Part shown: positions 6,535 through 15,450 of the stretch, one piece after another
How the letters are laid out: every line of letters starts with the position of its first letter
Numbering within the stretch: the first letter of the stretch is position 1
Assembly (NCBI GenBank): GCA_016209155.1
Contig: JACQWU010000091.1
Span: 1 to 18,965, forward strand
DNA from: Candidatus Desantisiibacteriota bacterium
GTDB lineage: Bacteria; JACRDZ01
Reading direction: 5' to 3'
DNA length: 18,965 nt
Notes under the pieces: model-generated
The model's database searches: none
What the model was told of the DNA's origin: nothing
The model's input: the letters and a program-made list of their open reading frames with translations, nothing else
Position numbers and translations under genes: made by a program

Positions 6535-9500
6535 GTACCTCATATCCCCTTAACACCTGATCCATTTCATGTCTTACCGGTGTTATATCTATACTCATTT
6601 TGCGTAATTGTTTTATGCAATATAGAATATCTTTTATATTATGCTCTAAATCGTCTTGATTATCTTGCGATCTTGAATATATTCTATTTAATTTATTAAT
6701 AATCTTCCCTCTTTGCGCTCTATCATTATCATTACTTAATTGCCATGTATTTATTTCTACCAATATATTTTGTATTTGCTGTTTTAAACTTGCGGTTACT
6801 TCAAGTGTTAATATTTCTTTTTTCCATAATTCCCATGTATCATTTGTTTTAAATTTTATTTCCGTTTCTGTATTATAAGTGCCGCTTTTATCCGGCAGTC
6901 GCAGAGCATATTTTAGTTCTACGGGTATACTTGTATCAAATATTTGTTCATTCCATGTTATTGTATGATCTGTACTGTTTCCATTTGTATTTAGTAAATT
7001 TAAAAAGTAGTCATAACTTTCTGTTATCATTAAGCGGCATGGATTATCTGCTTTAATCTTTGTGTGTATTGGTACTGTATTAAGCGCATATTGTTCTATT
7101 TCTTCCGGCATAACATATTTTACAGCCTTTGTAAGTATTGCTGTTATTATATCTTTTTGTACCACTTTATCGGGTCTAAATGTTATTAACACTGTTTTTC
7201 CCCGCCCGTATGTGTTTATTACGATTGCTGAAAAAATTTTTTGACTGGTATTTTCAATTTCTTCAAAATCTATTTCCATTACTGTGAAATTACCTATTTT
7301 TGTTTCTTCTTCTAAACTTTCAGTAATATTTATTGTTTGATTATATGTAACATTTTCCCCATTGGTTATTGTAACTATAAATTTTCTATTTCCTTTTAGA
7401 TCATTTACCCGTTTATTTAAGCTGAATATTACTTCATCATCTGAAATTTTTTCTATTATCAGATTACCGTTATTATTGCCTGTGTTTTTGTCTATTTCTG
7501 TTCTTTCATATCCGCCGGTTATGTTCACTGTTTCATAATCAATATTTTCCGCTTCAACTCGCACAAAATAATTTACATTTTCCACAAATTCATAATCACA
7601 AAGAAGAGCAATTTTTCTGCAATTTTCTTTTTTTATTTTTTTATCATCGGTTTGAGCTGCTATGGTTCCTGTTTTTGCATTTGCCTTTAAAAGCTCTGAT
7701 ATAACCTGGATGTTTGTTGTATCGCTTATACTGCTATTACCAACATTTATTGTCCGGGTTTTTTCCTCACTATGACCTTTAAATTTAGTCCCGGTAAGGT
7801 CTTCGAATAATCTCTTATTGCCGTTTTGCTGCGTTTTTATTAATATGAGTCCATCCCCGTGATTTATTGTTTCAGCAAATTCTTTTTGTATTAAATGATT
7901 ATTTAATATTCTGTCTTCTGTATTCTGACTTCTGTCTTCTGTTATCACATATGTATTATATCCATGACTTCTGAATTGATTTAAAAATTCTTCATTTGCA
8001 TTGACTATTTTGTATTCTGCATTTGAATTGTTAAATATATTTGTGAGTATTGTTGTGTCAAAATCCGAAGCTCCATCTATATATACGAGTACTCTTGATA
8101 ATGGGGTATTGATTTCTTTATTTACTATAAGTGATAGTGATGGTTTTGGTGTTGCTTCAACCGGTTCAGATAGCGCGCTCTCATTGTCCACTCTATCTAC
8201 TGCGCTTACCCAATATGTGTATACAGCATAGTTGATAAGCCCTGTATCCATATAATTTGTTGTTGTAATAATTGCTTCATTTATTTTCCTTCTGTCTTCT
8301 GGATTCTGACTTCTGACTTCACTATATATGTTGTATCCAACTGTATCTCCGCTTTGCGCAAGCCATGATACATCTATTTGTTTATCTCCGGGTTGCGCGG
8401 TAATACCGATTGGTGGTGAAGGCGGAATTGTATCGAGTGTTATTGTTCCACTATTGGATATTACACTTGAATTGCCTTGCGAATCTGTTGCAATAACGAG
8501 TATTACATTATCTCCTTCTGTAAGAGATATCTCATAGCTAAACTCTCCGTTTTCACTTGCAGTTACATTTCCCGCTTTTATACCATTTTTATAGATATCT
8601 ATGCTTGCATTGGCAAATGAAGTGCCTGATATTGCTGTATCATTGTTTGTTATGGTTACTGGAGTATTTAAAAGAGGCGCGGATAGTATTTTTGTTGATT
8701 GTAATAATATATTGTTTGTTTCGTCATATTCTTTTATTATATTTTGTGGATCAACTTTTACATATATTGTCTGTGTTCCTTCAAGTCCTGTGATGTTCCA
8801 GTTTATTATAGCTTCGCCTGTTGATCCATCATCAATGAGCTCGGGGATGGTTTGCTGCCCTATAAGTATTCCTCCTGCTTCAGGATTACCGCTGTATATT
8901 TCAACCAATATGTTATCAGCTTGATTTTTTCGCTGTTTAACTATTACTGCCTTTATTTGTTTTGTATTATCCGGATTTGTGCTTCCAATTGTTATGCTCG
9001 CAACTTGTAAATCAGGCAAATTTGTTCCATATGTAAATGCGGCTATTTTTTCGCTTGTTAATGATCCTGCAGAAAGATGCGATGTTACTTGATGCGTTCC
9101 GGGCGGATTGATTTGAGATGACTCTATTATGGTAGTATCTATTGTAAATCCTGATGCCGATACTGTTTTACTTATTATGTTTGTGCTATCAAGTTTTATC
9201 TCCAGACTTCCCTCAGCTCCTGTGCCATATATTGTTGTGTATATTTTCATCTGTTCCGTTCCATCGGGATAATCTGTTTTGTCAGTTTCCGCTCCAACAA
9301 TATTTATATCTCCCACATCAAACGCTTCCTGCCCGCCAGCCATTACCTGCGCTGTGTTATCATATATACTATATATTAATTTATGTATCCCGCTTTTATT
9401 TGTAATTATATTCCCTGTTAAATTAACCTCTGTCTGACCTGTTATAAATGATGCTGGAGATTCTATTACAGAATTATCTTCATCATCAGGTGTATTTATC

Positions 9501-12226
9501 CATGCCCGCAGTATGCCATCTTTGTTGTAGTTGCTTTCCACTATCATTTTTGCTGTAAATGTATCACCCGGTATATATTTCCCCTTATTCATATTAAATT
9601 CAACAATTTTTAGCTTTATTCCATTCACATCAAAGTTATGTGTCCCGGTGATTGGCGGTAGTAGGACAGGCATTCTGCCTGTCATGTTAAACGTATAGCT
9701 GATATTATACGTCCCCCCTTGCGTATTTTCCGGAATCGTAAATCGTTGAGTAAGACTGCCGCTTGTTATGTCGCCATCATAATTATATCCACCCGGTCCC
9801 GATATTTTTAGATTACCGTCTTGCGCTGTTTCAATTGTCACAAATACTATTTCTCCGGGTATATACACCTCCCTATCTGTTGTTACATTTATTATGTCCT
9901 TTTGTTCGTACAAATAGATTGTATTTAAATGTATGCTTCTTCCGTCTTTATGATATATCCCATAAAATACTTTCTCACCCGTGAATCTTGCGATTGGAAT
10001 ATTAAAATTTAATTGTGTATTCCCGTTTAATGAAAAATTTTGGGCAATGGATGTTGTATCATAATTCACTTTTGCAAATAATTCAGGCGCTGTTCCTGCA
10101 TTATTATTGGTAATATTAAGTGTCAGTCTGGCAGTCTCTCCAACTATATATGCCGGTTTATCAAAATTTGCCTGTACACTTAAATCTATTCCTCGAATTG
10201 TAAATGGTATTTCTAAAACATTCCCATTTAAATATACTTTTGCCGTGTATGATTTTGCTTCCATATCATTAGGAATGCTGAAATTAAAATCAAAATTTTG
10301 TATGCCGGCAGGTGAAATAAAAGCCTCTTTTTCACCACTTTCTATATCCAATACTTCAAGTTTAACTTTTGCCATACCGGTTCTTTGTCCTGTATTTCTA
10401 ACTTGAAAGTTCATTGTGACAAACTCGCTTAGGTTGTAAACAGGAGAACCCGGTATAGAGGTAAATTCAAAAGTCGGGGCTATGACTTCAAGGTTATAAA
10501 TTTGCTCCGTTATGGCATTGCCGTTATATAAAACAGATACTGTCAGAGGATATGTTCCGCCTGATACTGCGGCAGGATTGATATTAAATGTATAGGTATT
10601 TGAATTCCCGCTTAATACACTGCACTCTCTTTGTTCTGTATAGAATGATGCTGATATATGTATGCTCCCTGAAAAATCATCAAACCCATTATTTGCAATA
10701 TTCACTGCAACAGGAATAAGCCCATTGGTGATATTGCCGGCAGTTATATCTGTTATCTGCATGTTAATATGTTTTTTTACGTCAAAAAATACACTCCTCG
10801 AATCAAATATTTTGTTAGGCACATTTGCTACGTCGTGCATTATGTAGGGCAAAGCTTCAGCTTTGCTTATTATCTCATAGTTCCCTGTTCCAAGCACAAA
10901 GTTTACTTTATCGCTGTAATTTCCACCTTTTGGTATATATATTGTTTTCTCCCTTCTGACTTCTGAACTCTGCCTTCTGACTTCAAAAACACAATTTGCC
11001 TCCACATCCAGCAGTCCTGTATTCGTAAAAATATATGGAATTGAAATCTCCCCTTCAGGATATACTGAATTTGCATTAACCATCAGTGTCCCGCTTTCAC
11101 TATAGGTAACAGTTTTAATTATTGTTGTATCATAGTCTCCTGATATATTTATCCTTATTGTGGTATCAAATGTTGTTGTAAAATTCCTGTTTATTAAACA
11201 CGTTGTCCCTTCATATATCGTTGTATCAAAGCTTTCTACAGCAAAGTTAATATTAAGTGATACGGGCACATTAGCAGGGTTTGTTAATCTAAGTGATACG
11301 TCAAATGGCTTTGCCCCAACAATTTCAGGGCAATTTAGTTCTGCGGTTATTTGTGGTTTTATTACGTTAATTGTATCTTTTATTTCAACAAGCACAGTAT
11401 TATTCGTATTTTTTACTTTGCCTATGAGTGTATATACACCGTCACTTTCATATATTCTATTTATTGTGAAGGGATAATTTCCATGAGAAGGCGCATCAAA
11501 TGCGGTTGTATAAAATTCCTGAGTGTTATTATTATGTTTTTCCGCAAAAACGAGTGATAAATTTGAGGCATCAATATCGGATAAGTTTTTTATTTCACCG
11601 CTTATTGTAACTAATTCATTTTCTTTATAATTCTTTTTATCAGTTCCAAATTGTAAGTATATATTGCCGTTTGCTCTATAGAAAGGATAAAAGTCCTCTG
11701 AAGCTATCTGTCCAATGTCAGAATATAACGTGCTTACAACAAATAATTTACCTGATATGTTATTTAGTAAACCTATATCTGTTGTGATTTCTGTTGTACC
11801 GGTTATATCGCATGGAATATTCTTCTCCATAATAACTTGAGCTTCAACCAGGTCCTGTGGATAAATTTCTATATCATCTTGAATTATAATAGGAGGGTTA
11901 AGCATACTATCCGCAAATTTACTTATGTCTGTATAATTCCCTGTATTATCAGAATACCAGAATATTTTTGCTGTACTTTCCGGGCTGCTGCTAAAGTCTA
12001 ATATTTTGTCGTAAGCATAAGTTCCTTCTTTATTACGACAGAAGTATGTTACTACATCTTTTGCAACAACGCCAAAAATAGTATTTATTTCAGGAATACG
12101 ATATGCAATATATTTTGGCTGTATATCCGAGCTATAATATGTTACCCATGATCCGCTGTTCATAAATTTTTCATCTCTATTTCCAGCTTTAACATAACTA
12201 AACTGAAATAATATACATGATTCCAT
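6506..12226 (-). CDS. Giant beta-sandwich surface protein, C-terminal section (CARDB, Ig-like, fn3, amidotransferase-fold)
   Basis: This is a 1906-residue open frame without a signal peptide. The ATG at 12226 touches GAGGA with no spacer, so it is probably not a real start. The text is best read as the continuation of 12160-15450 after a one-base frame change. It holds repeated sandwich domains that open with a (T)DKxxYxxGE-type phrase (for example FDKPAYIVGE, TDREVYIPGE, TDKTDYPDGT). A clear CARDB domain follows (about 1070-1175, LPDLQVASITIG to IKEYDETNNIL), then an Ig-like domain (about 1186-1262) and an fn3 domain (about 1266-1360, ending YTYWVSAVDRVDNES). Next comes an amidotransferase-fold-like region (VLVYIDGASDFD, HGDGLILIK, NTYGRGKTVLITF) and a helical C-terminus with no LPxTG, PEP-CTERM or membrane anchor visible. 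Three heptamer arrays lie inside it. It is probably exported, structural or adhesive; its role is unknown. Confidence 0.8.
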   Translation of the reverse strand: MESCILFQFSYVKAGNRDEKFMNSGSWVTYYSSDIQPKYIAYRIPEINTIFGVVAKDVVTYFCRNKEGTYAYDKILDFSSSPESTAKIFWYSDNTGNYTDISKFADSMLNPPIIIQDDIEIYPQDLVEAQVIMEKNIPCDITGTTEITTDIGLLNNISGKLFVVSTLYSDIGQIASEDFYPFYRANGNIYLQFGTDKKNYKENELVTISGEIKNLSDIDASNLSLVFAEKHNNNTQEFYTTAFDAPSHGNYPFTINRIYESDGVYTLIGKVKNTNNTVLVEIKDTINVIKPQITAELNCPEIVGAKPFDVSLRLTNPANVPVSLNINFAVESFDTTIYEGTTCLINRNFTTTFDTTIRINISGDYDTTIIKTVTYSESGTLMVNANSVYPEGEISIPYIFTNTGLLDVEANCVFEVRRQSSEVRREKTIYIPKGGNYSDKVNFVLGTGNYEIISKAEALPYIMHDVANVPNKIFDSRSVFFDVKKHINMQITDITAGNITNGLIPVAVNIANNGFDDFSGSIHISASFYTEQRECSVLSGNSNTYTFNINPAAVSGGTYPLTVSVLYNGNAITEQIYNLEVIAPTFEFTSIPGSPVYNLSEFVTMNFQVRNTGQRTGMAKVKLEVLDIESGEKEAFISPAGIQNFDFNFSIPNDMEAKSYTAKVYLNGNVLEIPFTIRGIDLSVQANFDKPAYIVGETARLTLNITNNNAGTAPELFAKVNYDTTSIAQNFSLNGNTQLNFNIPIARFTGEKVFYGIYHKDGRSIHLNTIYLYEQKDIINVTTDREVYIPGEIVFVTIETAQDGNLKISGPGGYNYDGDITSGSLTQRFTIPENTQGGTYNISYTFNMTGRMPVLLPPITGTHNFDVNGIKLKIVEFNMNKGKYIPGDTFTAKMIVESNYNKDGILRAWINTPDDEDNSVIESPASFITGQTEVNLTGNIITNKSGIHKLIYSIYDNTAQVMAGGQEAFDVGDINIVGAETDKTDYPDGTEQMKIYTTIYGTGAEGSLEIKLDSTNIISKTVSASGFTIDTTIIESSQINPPGTHQVTSHLSAGSLTSEKIAAFTYGTNLPDLQVASITIGSTNPDNTKQIKAVIVKQRKNQADNILVEIYSGNPEAGGILIGQQTIPELIDDGSTGEAIINWNITGLEGTQTIYVKVDPQNIIKEYDETNNILLQSTKILSAPLLNTPVTITNNDTAISGTSFANASIDIYKNGIKAGNVTASENGEFSYEISLTEGDNVILVIATDSQGNSSVISNSGTITLDTIPPSPPIGITAQPGDKQIDVSWLAQSGDTVGYNIYSEVRSQNPEDRRKINEAIITTTNYMDTGLINYAVYTYWVSAVDRVDNESALSEPVEATPKPSLSLIVNKEINTPLSRVLVYIDGASDFDTTILTNIFNNSNAEYKIVNANEEFLNQFRSHGYNTYVITEDRSQNTEDRILNNHLIQKEFAETINHGDGLILIKTQQNGNKRLFEDLTGTKFKGHSEEKTRTINVGNSSISDTTNIQVISELLKANAKTGTIAAQTDDKKIKKENCRKIALLCDYEFVENVNYFVRVEAENIDYETVNITGGYERTEIDKNTGNNNGNLIIEKISDDEVIFSLNKRVNDLKGNRKFIVTITNGENVTYNQTINITESLEEETKIGNFTVMEIDFEEIENTSQKIFSAIVINTYGRGKTVLITFRPDKVVQKDIITAILTKAVKYVMPEEIEQYALNTVPIHTKIKADNPCRLMITESYDYFLNLLNTNGNSTDHTITWNEQIFDTSIPVELKYALRLPDKSGTYNTETEIKFKTNDTWELWKKEILTLEVTASLKQQIQNILVEINTWQLSNDNDRAQRGKIINKLNRIYSRSQDNQDDLEHNIKDILYCIKQLRKMSIDITPVRHEMDQVLRGYEVLTAADMNSN
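7909..7943 (-). repeat. Heptamer array 1 (five units) inside the giant gene
   Basis: On the + strand the units are TTCTGTC, TTCTGTA, TTCTGAC, TTCTGTC and TTCTGTT. They are translated on the - strand as TEDRSQNTEDR. The array falls between YNTYVI and the helix leading to HGDGLILIK, apparently a loop of the C-terminal amidotransferase-like domain. Confidence 0.85.
8290..8320 (-). repeat. Heptamer array 2 (4.4 units) inside the fn3 domain
   Basis: On the + strand the units are TTCTGTC, TTCTGGA, TTCTGAC, TTCTGAC and a partial TTC. They encode SEVRSQNPEDRR. The array interrupts an otherwise ordinary fn3 domain between VGYNIY and INEAIITTTNYMD. Confidence 0.88.
10954..10984 (-). repeat. Heptamer array 3 (4.4 units) inside a beta-sandwich domain
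   Basis: On the + strand the units are TTCTGAC, TTCTGAA, CTCTGCC, TTCTGAC and a partial TTC. They encode EVRRQSSEVRRE. The array lies in a hairpin position between ANCVF and KTIYIPKGGNY. Confidence 0.85.
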
Positions 12227-15200
12227 TCCTCATTCTGTATTCTATCAAGATCATCATCCGGATTATTGTTGTTATTATCATCAAATCTAAAATCAGTTAT
12301 GATGTCCGCCCCATATCCCAGACACCCGTTTCCACCCCATTTTATACGCACACCTGAAGTTTTAAAATATTTGTTTGTATTATCTAAAACAGCAGATATA
12401 ACTCCATAGTCAGGTATTTCTTTAGCGCCATTTTCCAATATATCAAAATATAATACATAATGTCTTGTTACTCCGATAGGAGTTATTCCATCCATTATCC
12501 ATACTGCTTCTATTCCGGCATTTATTACTGCGTTATAGTCAGTTACTTTATTAAACTGGTATGGAATTTCTTTTATGATATTACCTATTGAATCATATTC
12601 AATAATCCTTATAGAATTTTCATCAAATGTTCCTGTTTTACCAATATTATTCAAAATTTCAGTAAAGCTTATATTCATTTCTATAGGTGAATCTTTCCGC
12701 TCATAATTACCGGACTCAATTTTTATTGGAATTCTATAGTACCAATCCGGATTCCACCATGTATATTTTTTAATAATTTGTTCCGGGACTGTGGCTAAAA
12801 CTTTTACATTTAAATTACCATTTAATATTTGTCCGCTATTCGCTGTGAAGCTTGTTGTTGCATTTATAGATTCGTTTGAAAAGTATATATCCTTATCGGT
12901 TTCAACTGCCAAAGATATTGAGTTACCGATCACTTCTGTTTCTTTGATAAAATAACTACTTTTATTTGTCTTAACATCAAGACATGACGCATGAACATAA
13001 TATTTTCCTGTTCTGGCACTATTTGGAATTGGCAGTTCAAGCAGAATAGTTGAATCGCTTTTGACAGCAGTTGTTCCGGTAACATTTGCAAATTTAAAAT
13101 TTCTTAAGTCATATAATTCAATGATGTAATTTACATCTGTATCCACCCCGCCTGTGTTTTCTATATTTAATCCTATGTTATTTCCTGATGAATATGTAGT
13201 ATTTGCAAGTCCAACAATGTTTATATTTGATTCAGGAATGGTAAATATAAAATTTTGAGTAAGTGTATTACCTGAAGAAGTCAATTGAACTTCTATATTA
13301 TGATTTCCATTTAACATTGTCTCCGGGATTACAGAGGTATAATTTAATATTATCTCAGTATCAGCAGAAAGTGTAATATCTTTTGTATCAATATATCCTG
13401 CATCAGGAACTTGCAATTTTACCTCCACATTTCCCATATTAAACTTACCAATGTTTTTTAAACTGAGCGATAAATTTGCCGTATCTCTAATTTTGTAAAA
13501 TGGTTTATCAAATGAAAGATTAGTTGCAATACTGCTTGGAATTTGTATTTTATATATTTCACCGGTATTTGTTTCATCAGATTGGATATATGATAATATA
13601 TAATTTCCGGATTTGAATAATGGTATGGGAACATCAAAATCCAATGCCATATTTCCTCCTGTTATAAGGGAAAATGATTTATTTTCTAGGAAGATTTCGC
13701 TTCCATCAGGATCTTTCAAACTAACACTTAAATTCCCATTTGATGTGTTTACTTTACCTGTGTTGGATAAGTTAAACGAGATATTGTTTGTACCGAAAAT
13801 AAAAGAAGATGGTAAATTAGGTGTTGTTTTTGTTTGACACCGCAGATGTTCAAAATAGATGGAAGCGTTACCTATTATTTTACCTTCGGTGTCATTTACT
13901 TCAACAATCGCTATGTAATATCCAAACTCCGAAACAGCAGGTAATGTGTAAGTATCATTTAAATTTAACACTGCATTGGATATAAAATTACATGCAAAAC
14001 TTTTTTCATAAATTTTAGCATTTTTAGGATCTAAAACTTTTAGTATAGTAGTTGAGGGAAATGAAATATTTTGCATATTATTTAGTGTTATATTTACATT
14101 AACTGTTTCATTTACTCCATAAAATGATTTATCCGTATTTACACCTGCTTGAATATTCGGCTGATATACATTAATTGCTCTTGAAGCTTCTCCAACTTTA
14201 TTACCATTCTCATCATAAAAATATGCCCAGAGTCTGTCGAGTGTACTCACGTTATTCAACGTATGCATAAAACTTGTCGAGCTATTCGGTGGTATAATCA
14301 TTGTTTTGGTGAGCTGTAGTTCCGGCTTCCACCAATCCCCGCCGTATTGATAATCTCGAGTAGTCCAAAAGTGATGAGGGAAAAAATATTTGCATGTAAT
14401 ATTTCTTTCCTCATTACTCCTGTTCCATGTGATTACAGTAAACACAGGATTGCTTCCTATCGCATAATTCTCTGCGTCAGATTGAACTGAAAAACTCAAA
14501 TCTGGGGAAGGTTGGATTACTGCCGGCGGGTCGGATACAACAAAATTCCCAGCAGATGATTCTTTTTGTATTTCTATACCTGATGAATCTAACAAAGCAT
14601 AAATTATACGCCAAATCCCAAGCTCATTTCCCGCTGTACCGGTATAATTTGTTGTAATTGATTTCCATGGTTCTATTCTGCCTTCTGAATTCTGTCTTCT
14701 GACTTCTTTTATTTCTCCATCCGGCGTCAATACACTGACACTTGCACTTACACTCTCTTTGTCTGTTTTATTTGTAATCGTAATCGGTAAACTTATGGAA
14801 GCTCCCGGACGATATTCCGACATCTCAACCGGATACTTTGAAAAAGCAATTATATCTCTAATTAAATTTTTCCCTGACTGGCTTGCTTGCCCAACACTTG
14901 TAGCATAATCCGTATAAATCGTTGTTGCCAATACATAACCTTTGCCATAAGGATAAAGGATCATACACGGTTGTCCATTTTTGGATCTTCTGAGCAAAAC
15001 TTTTGCATTACCTGGCCATTCAGTAAAAAATCCGTCAACTGGCTCTGATATTGTTGCTTGAGATTGCCCTGAAAGAATATTATGCCAATCCTGTATTTCG
15101 CAGGAATTAGACCAGCATGACATGTCTTCTCTCCACATGTAACCTGAAAGTACTTCGCCTTCTGGTACAGGAATGCATTGCAGATCACTGCTATGTTGTG

Positions 15201-15450
15201 TTGACATGACAACAAGAAAACCACCGGCAGATACATATTGTTCAAGTAATGCTTTAAATTGTGGTGATGAGTCATTACCTACGAGTGAACCCGTGGGGCA
15301 GACTAAGACTCTGGAAAAATTAAGCAAATCTTGTGGAGTTGTATTTATATCCGTCAGGATGCTACCATATTTAAAATTGCTGATTAAACTCTGCATTTGA
15401 AGAATTTTCTGAAGCATAAGCTGCTTTTTCCCAATTACATCTATTAGCAA
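12160..15450 (-). CDS. Giant surface protein, middle section (amidotransferase-fold domain plus CARDB/macroglobulin-like repeats, DUF2341-like end)
   Basis: This 1096-residue frame has only a TTG with no ribosome site at its 5' end. It overlaps the previous frame by 80 bases and the next by 67, so I read it as the middle of one frameshifted gene. Residues about 20-205 form a class I amidotransferase-fold domain paralogous to that in 17073-18416: QYVSAGGFLVVMSTQHS, the shared REDMSC..EIQDWHxxLSGQ segment, and YGKGYVLATTIYTDYA. No cysteine stands at the usual nucleophile elbow, so it is probably not catalytic. CARDB-like sandwiches follow, opening with phrases such as VNTDKSFYGVNETV, FDKPFYKIRDTANL and ETDKDIYFSNESI. 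The last 200 residues contain YTWWNPDWYYRIPIKI, typical of the DUF2341 start. Heptamer array 4 lies at residues 249-259. Confidence 0.8.
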   Translation of the reverse strand: MLIDVIGKKQLMLQKILQMQSLISNFKYGSILTDINTTPQDLLNFSRVLVCPTGSLVGNDSSPQFKALLEQYVSAGGFLVVMSTQHSSDLQCIPVPEGEVLSGYMWREDMSCWSNSCEIQDWHNILSGQSQATISEPVDGFFTEWPGNAKVLLRRSKNGQPCMILYPYGKGYVLATTIYTDYATSVGQASQSGKNLIRDIIAFSKYPVEMSEYRPGASISLPITITNKTDKESVSASVSVLTPDGEIKEVRRQNSEGRIEPWKSITTNYTGTAGNELGIWRIIYALLDSSGIEIQKESSAGNFVVSDPPAVIQPSPDLSFSVQSDAENYAIGSNPVFTVITWNRSNEERNITCKYFFPHHFWTTRDYQYGGDWWKPELQLTKTMIIPPNSSTSFMHTLNNVSTLDRLWAYFYDENGNKVGEASRAINVYQPNIQAGVNTDKSFYGVNETVNVNITLNNMQNISFPSTTILKVLDPKNAKIYEKSFACNFISNAVLNLNDTYTLPAVSEFGYYIAIVEVNDTEGKIIGNASIYFEHLRCQTKTTPNLPSSFIFGTNNISFNLSNTGKVNTSNGNLSVSLKDPDGSEIFLENKSFSLITGGNMALDFDVPIPLFKSGNYILSYIQSDETNTGEIYKIQIPSSIATNLSFDKPFYKIRDTANLSLSLKNIGKFNMGNVEVKLQVPDAGYIDTKDITLSADTEIILNYTSVIPETMLNGNHNIEVQLTSSGNTLTQNFIFTIPESNINIVGLANTTYSSGNNIGLNIENTGGVDTDVNYIIELYDLRNFKFANVTGTTAVKSDSTILLELPIPNSARTGKYYVHASCLDVKTNKSSYFIKETEVIGNSISLAVETDKDIYFSNESINATTSFTANSGQILNGNLNVKVLATVPEQIIKKYTWWNPDWYYRIPIKIESGNYERKDSPIEMNISFTEILNNIGKTGTFDENSIRIIEYDSIGNIIKEIPYQFNKVTDYNAVINAGIEAVWIMDGITPIGVTRHYVLYFDILENGAKEIPDYGVISAVLDNTNKYFKTSGVRIKWGGNGCLGYGADIITDFRFDDNNNNNPDDDLDRIQNEEWNHVYYFSLVMLKLEIEMKNL
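14671..14819 (-). repeat. Near-identical block shared with 17081-17236, copy A
   Basis: The 117 bases at 14703-14819 match 17120-17236 without gaps, with about eight differences by eye. They encode EYRPGAS..PITIxNKTDKESVSAS and onward. The rest of the two paralogous domains is far less alike, and the match ends at the outer edge of the heptamer array (TTCTATTCTG is shared, bases beyond are not). Confidence 0.85.
14676..14706 (-). repeat. Heptamer array 4 (4.4 units), open frame
   Basis: On the + strand the units are TTCTGCC, TTCTGAA, TTCTGTC, TTCTGAC and a partial TTC. They encode EVRRQNSEGR. In this copy the frame continues into EPWKSITTNYTG and the rest of the giant protein. One more unit would lead to a TGA about 20 codons later. 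Confidence 0.88.

Noticed and set aside
6551-6585. Inverted repeat TAACACC / GGTGTTA as terminator of the + strand operon
   Set aside because: The arms are short, the loop is about 21 bases, no T tract follows, and the sequence is coding on the other strand.
12160-12226. Programmed -1 frameshift as the cause of the second overlap
   Set aside because: No canonical slippery heptamer is present. G-AAA-AAT would need a mismatched re-pairing, and the text reads best if the frame changes well upstream of it. A missing base is simpler.
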